A DNA stretch of 5,447 nucleotides from the NCBI GenBank assembly GCA_026786325.1, contig JAJAYH010000218.1, forward strand, positions 1 through 5,447. The letters run 5' to 3'. This DNA comes from Alkalinema sp. CAN_BIN05. Its GTDB lineage: Bacteria > Cyanobacteriota > Cyanobacteriia > Leptolyngbyales > Leptolyngbyaceae. Under the pieces are notes generated by a model. The model worked only from the letters and a program-made list of their open reading frames with translations, made no database searches and was not told where the DNA came from. The number at the start of each line of letters is the position of its first letter. The first letter of the stretch is position 1. Of the stretch, positions 1 through 5,439 are shown in pieces. The translations under genes were made by a program, and so were the position numbers.

Positions 1-2
1 CA

Positions 3-476
3 ATTCACCCATTTCTGAAAAAACTTGGCCCTGATGTTTTGGATGACACGGTTACTGTTGAGGACGTTGAAGCTAGACTTTTAGATAAACGCTTCTTCCG
101 GCGGGGTTTTCCAACGCTATTGCTCGATCAACAATTTGTCTGTGGGCTTGGTAATTATCTGCGCAGTGAAGTTCTCTTTCTCGCCGGGATTCATCCCACT
201 GCAAGGCCGATCGATTGTACATCTGAACAGATCTGCAAATTAGCCCAGGCCATTCTCAATGTGCCCCGTCAATCCTATGCAACCAAAGGTATTACAAATG
301 ATTTAGAGATTGCTATGGCGTTGAAAGCCCAAGGCAAACCCCGATGGTTTTATCGGCATTGGGTGTTCTCCCGCACAGACCAACCTTGCTATGTCTGCGG
401 TGATACGATCGTTAAAGATGCTGTTGGTGGGCGACGAGTTTACTATTGCCCATCTTGCCAAGTTAAGTACGGATAG
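3..476 (+). CDS. nei: Endonuclease VIII (Nei) DNA glycosylase/AP lyase, 3' part
   Basis: This is the C-terminal 157 residues of a Fpg/Nei-family base-excision-repair enzyme, which removes oxidised pyrimidines from DNA and nicks the abasic site. The 5' end lies outside the window, so the catalytic N-terminal Pro-Glu cannot be checked. In the visible part, the helix-two-turn-helix DNA-binding segment is clear (GLGNYLRSE, residues 48-56). A C-terminal zinc finger of form C-x2-C-x16-C-x2-C is complete (Cys129, Cys132, Cys149, Cys152), and Arg144 in its beta turn matches the DNA-contacting arginine of E. coli Nei. Segments HPFLKKLGPDVLD, FPTLLLDQQF and SYATKG match Nei rather than Fpg as I recall the family. 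The frame is open from base 3, so the TTG at 39 is an internal Leu codon, not a start. The stop is TAG at 474-476, followed by two hairpins. Family assignment is firm; Nei over other Nei-like subfamilies is likely. Confidence 0.93.
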   Translation: MHPFLKKLGPDVLDDTVTVEDVEARLLDKRFFRRGFPTLLLDQQFVCGLGNYLRSEVLFLAGIHPTARPIDCTSEQICKLAQAILNVPRQSYATKGITNDLEIAMALKAQGKPRWFYRHWVFSRTDQPCYVCGDTIVKDAVGGRRVYYCPSCQVKYG

Positions 477-481
477 GTAAT

Positions 482-505
482 ACGATCGGGCATTTATCCG
501 ATCGT
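482..505 (+). terminator. Short hairpin just after nei
   Basis: An 8-bp perfect stem (482-489 pairing with 498-505, ACGATCGG/CCGATCGT) with an 8-nt loop begins six bases after the nei stop codon. It is followed by TTGCTAAT rather than a run of T, so it is at best a weak intrinsic terminator. It may instead act as an mRNA 3'-end stabiliser. The stem is built on the CGATCG core that is abundant throughout the window. Confidence 0.4.
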
Positions 506-515
506 TGCTAATGGG

Positions 516-545
516 CGATCGTTTCTTCTTTAGGAGGGTCGATCG
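516..545 (+). repeat. CGATCG-ended hairpin, copy 1 of a repeated element
   Basis: CGATCG at 516-521 pairs with CGATCG at 540-545. After one T-T mismatch, 523-528 pairs with 533-538 using several G-T pairs, leaving a 4-nt loop (529-532). No T-run follows on either strand, so this is not an intrinsic terminator. The sequence is closely similar, in the same orientation, to the terminator hairpin at 883-913; both contain TCTTCTTT followed by GGAGGG between CGATCG arms. The element lies in the leader of the DUF1902 gene. Confidence 0.55.
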
Positions 546-583
546 GTGAGATAGACTATGAAAAATATTTTTGAGAAATTTTT

Positions 584-784
584 ATGGAGAAATCATCTAT
601 CTACATTATTGATGCTTCTTGGGATGGGTCGGCTGGAGTTTGGGTGGCAACAAGTGATGAGGTTTTGGGTCTGGCAACGGAAGCGCCCACGATCGAACAA
701 CTAACGCAAAAATTACGGTTCATCATTCCTGAACTACTCCAACTCAATCAGTTACTTCCTGCGAATTATCAGGGACCGATTTAG
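584..784 (+). CDS. DUF1902 / HicB-like small protein, no toxin partner visible
   Basis: A 66-residue protein with the DUF1902 pattern: a beta-hairpin start (IYIIDASWDGSAGVWVATSD, residues 6-25), then GLATEAPTIEQL and an amphipathic helix ending IIPELLQLN (47-55). This is the partial RNase H-like fold shared with HicB antitoxins, and from memory such proteins often sit immediately upstream of a hicA toxin gene. Here the next 228 bp contain no HicA-like reading frame, and a terminator follows 98 bp after the stop. It may therefore be an orphan antitoxin, or have a different role. The protein has no separate DNA-binding domain. The ATG at 584 gives the normal N-terminus for the domain; the ribosome site is weak (GAG at 573-575). 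An ATG at 558 is in another frame and does not extend the gene. Family call is good; the biological role is unknown. Confidence 0.8.
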   Translation: MEKSSIYIIDASWDGSAGVWVATSDEVLGLATEAPTIEQLTQKLRFIIPELLQLNQLLPANYQGPI

Positions 785-1012
785 CGATCGTCGTTTTGTT
801 GTAGATAGTGCGATCAAGTCGAAGCATAGGGCGAAGGCGATTCTTAAATAGGCTGGACTACCGAAGGGATTTTGAATGAATGCGATCGTCTCTTCTTTGG
901 GAGGGGGCGATCGTTTTTTGATATAAATCGTCTCAGATTTGGGATGAGCAAGTATAATTAGGCTGGAATTCCAATCCCAGTGGCCGCAACGATTCGCCAA
1001 CAGAATCATTCA
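785..1012. other. Convergent intergenic region without a gene
   Basis: This 228-bp stretch separates the plus-strand DUF1902 gene from the 3' end of the minus-strand ATPase gene. It holds the terminator at 883-919, a 9-bp direct repeat TAGGCTGGA (849-857 and 959-967), and a 10-bp palindrome TGGAATTCCA (964-973) lying inside a loose inverted repeat TGGGAT/ATCCCA (940-945 and 974-979). It also holds an isolated TATAAT (953-958) without a matching -35 box. I could not recognise a hicA remnant in any frame, nor a clear terminator serving the minus-strand gene. A possible 85-codon minus-strand frame across the region is low-complexity and resembles nothing. Confidence 0.6.
883..919 (+). terminator. 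Intrinsic (Rho-independent) terminator after the DUF1902 gene
   Basis: As RNA, 883-895 can pair with 901-913 along all 13 positions (three G-U pairs, the others Watson-Crick) around a 5-nt loop (896-900). The hairpin is followed at once by six T (914-919). This is a textbook plus-strand terminator, 98 bp after the DUF1902 stop. On the minus strand no T-run follows, so it should act in one direction only. The arms end in CGATCG, and the sequence is a near copy of the hairpin at 516-545. Confidence 0.8.
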
Positions 1013-2320
1013 TTAAGCCGATCGTTCTCCCAACAAAAAGTCTACAAACTGCCGTGCTGTCCGTCCCGATCGGCCATTGTTTCGCTGTGCCCATTGTAAT
1101 GCCCGGAATTCCAGATCTTCACTTGAAATAACCAAATCCGATCGCCGCACCAAATGACCCACAATTTCTAAATAGGTTTCTTGATTGGCGGGTTCAAAGG
1201 TCAACGTCATTCCAAACCGATCGCTAAACGATAACTTCTCTTGCACCGTATCCCAATTATGAATTTCGTCTGCATCTTTTGGCCGGGGCCGATCGCCGTA
1301 AAATTCTCGGACCAAATGACGACGATTGGAGGTTGCGTACAGGACAACATTCTGCGCCCTTGCTGTTATGGTTCCTTCCAATACTACTTTCAATGATTTA
1401 TAGCTTTCATCATCTTCTTCAAATGAGAGATCATCAACAAAAATAATGAACTTATTTGGTAATCTACGCAATGTTTCAATTAAATTTGGCAATCCCAATA
1501 ATTCTGATTTCATCACTTCAACCATTCGCAGCCCATCGCCAGCCCATCGCGACAATAATGCTTTCACTAATGACGATTTCCCCGAACCTCGACTCCCATA
1601 CAACAATACATGCAATGCAGGCAATCCAGCCATTAGCGTCGCTGTATTCTTAATCAATGCATCACGCTGCCAGCTATAGCCAATCAATTCTTCAAGCACA
1701 ACAGGATCAGGAGTTTCTAAACCAATTAATTGTTTATTCTCATACCGAAAAGCACGAAATCGAACGAACTCCCCAATGCCCATCCTATGATACCAACTCG
1801 CAAGCTGTACTCCATAATCGCCCCAATCATTCACCTCAAACCATTTTAAAAACGGATCATTACTCCCATCCACCTGCACATCATCATACCAAACAGGCAA
1901 ATCACTCACCTCCGGCACCAATTCGCGCACCCAATCCGCCACATCCTCACACACCACGCCATACACGCGCTGTAATACCCGCAAATCAAGACGTGCTACA
2001 TCCATCATCATCGGCACGACTTCTTCACCCATGGCCGCTTGCCGAGCAAATCGATTGTCCGCACTCAAAATCCGATCGCGTAAATGCTCCTGCCACCCCA
2101 TACCTCGATCGGCCAAGGCACCCATCCACTTACTATAGGCCATCAATATCGCATCAATTTCGTCTGTCGTTGCCGCCTTATTCGCTGCTACATTTGCCCG
2201 CAATAGCGATCGTACTAATCTATCCCACGCCCGCCCCACAGCATCATCCAGGACATCCCGAAACAGCACCAATGACAATACACCTTGCCGTACTCTTACC
2301 ATATCCTGCAAACTTGTCAC
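1013..2320 (-). CDS. DUF815-type AAA+ ATPase with long N-terminal extension
   Basis: A 435-residue P-loop ATPase. The C-terminal half (about 205-430) carries the AAA+ core: Walker A GSRGSGKS (242-249), Walker B FIIFVDDLSFE (291-301), a sensor-1-like segment LYATSNRRH (327-335), an SDRFG segment (366-370) with a candidate arginine finger, and a sensor-2-like GRSGRTARQFVD (416-427). This order and wording match DUF815 predicted ATPases, whose cellular role is not established. Residues 1-200 are a mostly helical extension rich in Trp, Asp and Arg that I do not recognise; it may bind a partner. No signal peptide or membrane segment is seen, so the protein is probably cytosolic. The start is GTG at 2318-2320, chosen because GAGGT (2327-2331 on the complement) lies six bases upstream. 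The gene follows the M50 homologue on the same strand after 83 bp and converges with the DUF1902 gene. Family call is strong, function unknown. Confidence 0.88.
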   Translation of the reverse strand: MTSLQDMVRVRQGVLSLVLFRDVLDDAVGRAWDRLVRSLLRANVAANKAATTDEIDAILMAYSKWMGALADRGMGWQEHLRDRILSADNRFARQAAMGEEVVPMMMDVARLDLRVLQRVYGVVCEDVADWVRELVPEVSDLPVWYDDVQVDGSNDPFLKWFEVNDWGDYGVQLASWYHRMGIGEFVRFRAFRYENKQLIGLETPDPVVLEELIGYSWQRDALIKNTATLMAGLPALHVLLYGSRGSGKSSLVKALLSRWAGDGLRMVEVMKSELLGLPNLIETLRRLPNKFIIFVDDLSFEEDDESYKSLKVVLEGTITARAQNVVLYATSNRRHLVREFYGDRPRPKDADEIHNWDTVQEKLSFSDRFGMTLTFEPANQETYLEIVGHLVRRSDLVISSEDLEFRALQWAQRNNGRSGRTARQFVDFLLGERSA

Positions 2321-2326
2321 GCTGTT

Positions 2327-2331
2327 ACCTC
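2327..2331 (-). promoter_or_regulatory. Ribosome binding site of the DUF815 ATPase gene
   Basis: GAGGT on the minus strand, six bases before the GTG codon at 2318-2320. It supports the GTG start over the downstream ATG (codon 7). Confidence 0.65.
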
Positions 2332-2368
2332 AAATCTAAAATAACAAATCTAAAACAACAAATTAAAT
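2331..2368 (-). repeat. 14-bp tandem repeat between the two minus-strand genes
   Basis: On the plus strand, CAAATCTAAAATAA (2331-2344) is followed directly by CAAATCTAAAACAA (2345-2358), one base different, and then by a decayed third start, CAAATTAAAT (2359-2368). On the coding strand this is a repeated TTTTAGATTTG motif just upstream of the ATPase ribosome site. AT-rich short tandem repeats are common in cyanobacterial intergenic DNA. A role in expression of the ATPase gene is possible but not shown. Confidence 0.75.
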
Positions 2369-2403
2369 CATTTATCTACTTAGAGGAAGTTTCAAACACC
2401 CTC

Positions 2404-3900
2404 TTATAGACCTAATGCCGTAATCAACACTTTAGGAGCAGGAATAATAATAATCAACAGGACTAATAACACCAAGATTCCTAGTAAATCACGACGACTA
2501 TCCAGCGGAGTTACATCATTCAATGCGGGTTCGTCCATGGTGGGTAAAAAGAACAATAACACCGATAACAATAATAAATGTGGTTGCATAAATGACAACA
2601 ATAACAATGAAATTCTAGCCACCTGACCAATCATAGAGCCTTGACGTTGACCAAAAATTGCATGAACCATTCGACCGCCATCCAATTGACCCACGGGCAT
2701 TAAGTTGAATGCTGTAAATAAGGTTCCGAGCCAACCTGCCACCGCGATCGGGTGCATTGCAATGGCAGTTTTTGTCGCCAATGAACTGCCCAAGGCCAGC
2801 TTTGCCACTAATGCGAGGGCAATTGAATACTGCGGTAACATCGCCTCAAACTTAAATACACTAGGCCGAAATGCGGGTGGTTGCGGAATTACCTGGGATA
2901 AAGTTAATCCCCAGCCGAGCAATCCGATCGCCACCACTAGCCCCATCACCGCACCAATCACCCCTACATCAAATAAAGCCCGACGATTTGGAATGGGCGA
3001 TCGGATTTGAATGAATGCGCCCAATGTCCCGATCGGCAACTGCGGTAACGGTACGATCGGAATAAAGTATGGCAACGTAGCTAAAATTCCATAGCGTGCT
3101 GTCGTCCAGTAATGTCCACCTTCACGAATTAAAAAGAATCCCATCAACCCCAGCGCATAGGGCAATCCTTCCAAAAATGACGGACTCGTACTTGCACCCA
3201 CTTGTATCAACAGCAATTGTCCTGACCAAATACAACTTACCGCTGTCGCTAATACCAATAACAATGCTTGTTTGGGGCGGAACATCATTTCAGGGGTAAT
3301 CCGCATCGCCATTTGAGGATTTGGGACTAGTGCAAAGAACGGACGCTCCTGAAGCCCTTCCTGAAAAACCAAGAAAAATCGATCGCCAAAGGCATCTTGC
3401 ACACGGGATTCAATAGTTCGGTATGCAGTTTCCGAAGAGGCCGATCGTAAATTCCCCCGACAAATCACCGCTTGAGGAAGATATTCAATATTACTGAGGT
3501 AGTAACACTCCCATGGGAAACAGGTGCGAAGTCGTTCCTCATCCTCGGACGACAGCGATCGAACCACTGGCTCCATGGCCTTTGCAACGGGTTTTTCAGG
3601 TGGACTCTCGATCGCCGGGGCTTTGATGCTGCCTCGTTGAATCAGGTACAAGTACAGAACAAAAAAAACTAAAAATGTGATCAATCCAAGCAACGGCGGC
3701 ATGGGCACCCGAGGCCCATAGACTAAGGCCCAAGCGGTGAGGCAAAAAGCGGGCATCATCACCACTATCCACAGCAGGAACGGCGATGTTCGCGTGACTG
3801 ATCGCACCCGTTCCACAATGAAAAAGTAGCAAAAGAAACCGAGTAATCCGACGAGAATGAATAACCAGAGCATGGGGATTGAAGAACGGGTGCAAACCAT
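2404..3900 (-). CDS. EGY-like M50 (site-2 protease) membrane protein with altered zinc motif
   Basis: A 498-residue polytopic membrane protein of the M50 family, closest in style to cyanobacterial homologues of plant EGY1. Three hydrophobic segments (about 10-30, 42-62, 68-88) precede a soluble domain (about 110-205, with CFPWECYYLSNIEYLPQAVICRG and FQEGLQERPFFALVPNP). A membrane core follows from about 212 to the C-terminus. Family landmarks are LPYFIP (276-281), GTLGAFIQIRSPIPNRRALFDVG (291-313), the third-ligand motif NLMPVGQLDGG (399-409, Asp407) and DEPALNDV (456-463). However, the expected HExxH reads Arg259-Glu-Gly-Gly-His263, and the usual AGPLAG reads IGAVMG (315-320). Active members cleave membrane proteins; this one may be proteolytically inactive. 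The start is uncertain: ATG at 3900 is the longest in-frame choice (a stop lies upstream at 3916-3918). Met10 (3871-3873) would put the start directly before the first membrane helix, as I recall for relatives. Neither has a good ribosome site. Confidence 0.9.
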   Translation of the reverse strand: MVCTRSSIPMLWLFILVGLLGFFCYFFIVERVRSVTRTSPFLLWIVVMMPAFCLTAWALVYGPRVPMPPLLGLITFLVFFVLYLYLIQRGSIKAPAIESPPEKPVAKAMEPVVRSLSSEDEERLRTCFPWECYYLSNIEYLPQAVICRGNLRSASSETAYRTIESRVQDAFGDRFFLVFQEGLQERPFFALVPNPQMAMRITPEMMFRPKQALLLVLATAVSCIWSGQLLLIQVGASTSPSFLEGLPYALGLMGFFLIREGGHYWTTARYGILATLPYFIPIVPLPQLPIGTLGAFIQIRSPIPNRRALFDVGVIGAVMGLVVAIGLLGWGLTLSQVIPQPPAFRPSVFKFEAMLPQYSIALALVAKLALGSSLATKTAIAMHPIAVAGWLGTLFTAFNLMPVGQLDGGRMVHAIFGQRQGSMIGQVARISLLLLSFMQPHLLLLSVLLFFLPTMDEPALNDVTPLDSRRDLLGILVLLVLLIIIIPAPKVLITALGL

Positions 3901-4043
3901 ACGGCCAATAGATTTCTAATTCTCCCATCTTTCGCCACGCCCTGCACCTACATCACCCCCAATCCCAAGATTCTGTTGGTGAAGCGATCGCTTCGTTGGT
4001 AGAGTTAAAACGCATCCACATCTGTGCTCACTCCGCCGTCATC
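3901..4043. promoter_or_regulatory. Divergent intergenic region with HIP1-centred 14-bp palindrome
   Basis: This 143-bp region separates the M50 gene (minus) from the MBL-fold gene (plus) and should hold both promoters. I could not identify convincing -35/-10 pairs. It contains a perfect 14-bp palindrome GAAGCGATCGCTTC (3981-3994) centred on the HIP1 octamer GCGATCGC. HIP1 is scattered genome-wide in many cyanobacteria, so this is not by itself evidence of an operator. Confidence 0.45.
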
Positions 4044-4721
4044 ATGACCTCCGTCCCCAAGCTGCCGCGCCCTATTCCAGGCCAACTCAATCCAACTATT
4101 TTTGCCTTCCCGCCCAATCGCGACATCCTTGGGGGCACCGCATACTTCATTCAAGATCCCGCTGGAAACCTTTTGATCGACTGTCCCGCTTGGACCGAAG
4201 ACACAATTAGCTGGCTTAGTGAAAAAGGTGGCGTTCGGTGGTTAGTTCTTACGCATCGTGGTGGCATGGCCAAGGTTCGAGCGATTCAGTCGGCGATGAT
4301 CTGTGAAATCGTTATTCAAGAACAGGAAGCTTATTTATTACCTAATCTCACTGTCACCAAGTTTCATCACCATCACACGATTACTCCCGATAGTGAAATT
4401 ATTTGGACTTCTGGTCATTCTCCCGGAGCCTCTTGTGTTTATAACCAGCAGCAAGGCGGAATTCTTTTCACTGGGCGGCATTTACTCCCCGATCGGAATG
4501 GAGACCCCGCGCCCCTGCGAACGTCTAAAACCTTCCACTGGAACCGACAGTTAAAAAATGTGAATGTTCTACGCGATCGTTATTCTTCCGAGACATTGCA
4601 GTGGATTTGTCCTGGAGCCAGTACCGGGTATTTACGAGGGGAGACGGCGATTGGGAATGCTCATACAAAGTTAATGACCCTTGACCTAGAAGCGCTTCAG
4701 AATGCAGAGCCGGGGCTGTAG
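4044..4721 (+). CDS. MBL-fold metallo-hydrolase-like protein with degenerate metal site
   Basis: A 225-residue protein with the layout of a metallo-beta-lactamase fold: ILGGTAYFI (28-36), LLIDCPAW (43-50), the strand-loop WLVLTHRGGM (66-75), IWTSGHSPGASCVY (120-133) and GILFTGRHLLP (139-149). It resembles a cyanobacterial MBL-like family I recall, with phrases such as IFAFPPNRD, RTSKTFHW and CPGASTGYLRG. The canonical HxHxDH motif is reduced to one His (71) in THRGGM, and the Asp expected after FTG is Arg145. Binding of two zinc ions is therefore doubtful and the substrate unknown. ATG at 4044 was chosen because it gives the short MTSVPKLPRP-type N-terminus; the frame extends back to TTG at 3996 but overlaps the HIP1 palindrome area. 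No clear ribosome site precedes either start. The protein carries a natural run of four His (108-111). It has no signal peptide or membrane segment, so it is probably cytosolic. It is divergent from the M50 gene. Confidence 0.85.
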   Translation: MTSVPKLPRPIPGQLNPTIFAFPPNRDILGGTAYFIQDPAGNLLIDCPAWTEDTISWLSEKGGVRWLVLTHRGGMAKVRAIQSAMICEIVIQEQEAYLLPNLTVTKFHHHHTITPDSEIIWTSGHSPGASCVYNQQQGGILFTGRHLLPDRNGDPAPLRTSKTFHWNRQLKNVNVLRDRYSSETLQWICPGASTGYLRGETAIGNAHTKLMTLDLEALQNAEPGL

Positions 4722-4733
4722 CGAGTATCTTCG

Positions 4734-4795
4734 ATCGGCAACGCTCCCAATTTTTCCAGTGAGGTTTTCCTGACTCTTTGACAGAGATTGCCGAT
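4734..4795 (+). repeat. 8-bp inverted repeat downstream of the MBL-fold gene
   Basis: ATCGGCAA (4734-4741) and TTGCCGAT (4788-4795) are exact reverse complements separated by 46 bases, starting 13 bases after the MBL-fold stop codon. Transcription through them could form a long-loop hairpin, and the region after it is T-rich (ATGTTCATTTT) but lacks a real T-run. It may be a weak terminator or chance. Confidence 0.3.
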
Positions 4796-4806
4796 ATGTT
4801 CATTTT
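4778..4806 (+). promoter_or_regulatory. Possible promoter for the membrane winged-helix gene
   Basis: A consensus -35 box TTGACA (4778-4783) is followed after 17 bases by CATTTT (4801-4806), a poor -10 box. It would leave a leader of about 90 bases before the ATG at 4903. The -35 is perfect but the -10 is weak, so this is only a candidate. Confidence 0.25.
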
Positions 4807-4891
4807 AGGGTGGGACACGCTATCTTAAGTTAAAGTCAGTTTTCCATTTTTTAGGAACGTTGAAATTAGGCTAAATTCTTTCCAGAAAAGG

Positions 4892-4899
4892 GCGATCGC
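4892..4899. repeat. HIP1 octamer immediately before a start codon
   Basis: GCGATCGC lies three bases before the ATG at 4903, between a weak purine-rich ribosome site (AAAAGGG, 4885-4891 region) and the start. It is one of two exact HIP1 octamers in the window; the other is at 3984-3991. Confidence 0.8.
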
Positions 4900-4902
4900 A
4901 TA

Positions 4903-5424
4903 ATGAAACGCATCGGCAGTCAGGTTGGGCAATTTGTTGGGTCGTTAATGACCACGGGCGGGACTGTCGTGGCCTTGACAATGTTTGTCAGCACCATGGT
5001 GTTTTCCTTGCTCGTTGGCCTGTTGTTTGGGTTGAAATGGGGCGCAGCTTCAGCGATTCTGTTGTTATTGCTGTCATCGCCAGTACTTCTGAGCTGGGGC
5101 ATTATTCCGGTCGTGTTGGGCTGGGTAATGTTACGGGGAAGCAAAAAAATGAAACGTGAAGTTATTCGCGATCGGTTTCTACAGTTGGTAAAGGCAAAAC
5201 GCGGACGGTTGACGGCGGTGGAATTTTCGCGGGTGGCCGAGTTGGAATTGAGTGTGGCCCGAACCTATCTCGATCGGTGGGCGCGGGAATGCCATGCGGA
5301 CTTTGATGTGACAGATGCCGGAGAGATTCAGTATTTATTTTTAGAGCCAAATCTATTGACCAGTAGTTTTGGGCAGCCGTTTGAGATTTTTGAACAGATG
5401 CGAGAAAAGGTAAGCCTGCCCTAA
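4903..5424 (+). CDS. Small membrane protein with C-terminal winged-helix-like domain
   Basis: A 173-residue protein that I recognise only as a conserved-hypothetical type. Two hydrophobic segments (about 19-43 and 48-76) form a membrane hairpin, followed by a basic stretch (80-101: RGSKKMKREVIRDR and KAKRGR). Residues about 86-147 have the pattern of a winged helix: a first helix (IRDRFLQLVKAKRG), RLTAVEFSRVAELELSVARTYLDRWARE as the helix-turn-helix pair, then a beta wing (ADFDVTDAGEIQYLF). The last 25 residues are a short tail. By the positive-inside rule the C-terminal domain should face the cytosol. Such domains may bind DNA or proteins; neither can be decided here. ATG at 4903 was chosen because it is preceded by AAGGG about 11 bases upstream and leaves the complete membrane hairpin. 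It appears to be transcribed alone, with a candidate terminator at its end. Coding status is firm, function unknown. Confidence 0.82.
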   Translation: MKRIGSQVGQFVGSLMTTGGTVVALTMFVSTMVFSLLVGLLFGLKWGAASAILLLLLSSPVLLSWGIIPVVLGWVMLRGSKKMKREVIRDRFLQLVKAKRGRLTAVEFSRVAELELSVARTYLDRWARECHADFDVTDAGEIQYLFLEPNLLTSSFGQPFEIFEQMREKVSLP

Positions 5425-5439
5425 GGACTCGCATTTTTT
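5398..5439 (+). terminator. Candidate intrinsic terminator overlapping the end of the last gene
   Basis: ATGCGAG (5398-5404, inside the coding region) is the reverse complement of CTCGCAT (5428-5434), which runs directly into a T-run (5434-5439). The loop of 23 bases can be shortened by AGG (5408-5410) pairing with CCT (5420-5422). The left arm lies within the last nine codons and the stop codon falls in the loop. The geometry fits a terminator, though the loop is long. Confidence 0.5.

Noticed and set aside
953..958. Perfect TATAAT box that could drive antisense RNA into the ATPase gene
   Set aside because: No -35-like sequence lies 16-18 bases upstream, and a hexamer alone in AT-rich DNA is weak evidence.
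752..1009. 85-codon minus-strand frame downstream of the ATPase
   Set aside because: It runs through the terminator hairpin and overlaps the DUF1902 3' end. It has no recognisable domain or ribosome site.
2382..2404. Possible minus-strand terminator after the M50 gene (AGAGG/CCTCT)
   Set aside because: The stem is only 5 bp, overlaps the stop codon and is not followed by a T-run, so it does not support transcription ending between the M50 and ATPase genes.
1657..2409. 250-codon plus-strand reading frame, rich in Pro and His
   Set aside because: It lies antisense to the DUF815 ATPase, which has clear family motifs and a ribosome site. Its composition is that expected from the complement of a coding strand, and it resembles nothing.
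2540..2610. Repetitive AACAATAA-like text
   Set aside because: It encodes Leu-rich membrane helices of the M50 protein; the repetition follows from repeated Leu codons.
3596..3928. 110-codon minus-strand frame beginning MGELEIYWPYG, possible alternative N-terminus of the M50 protein
   Set aside because: It is in a different frame from the M50 protein, and after the first 30 residues it is only a shadow of it. Joining it would need a frameshift, and the M50 frame already has a complete first membrane helix.
3985..4020. tRNA D-arm-like text (GTTGGTAGAGTT)
   Set aside because: No acceptor stem, anticodon arm or T-arm can be assembled around it.
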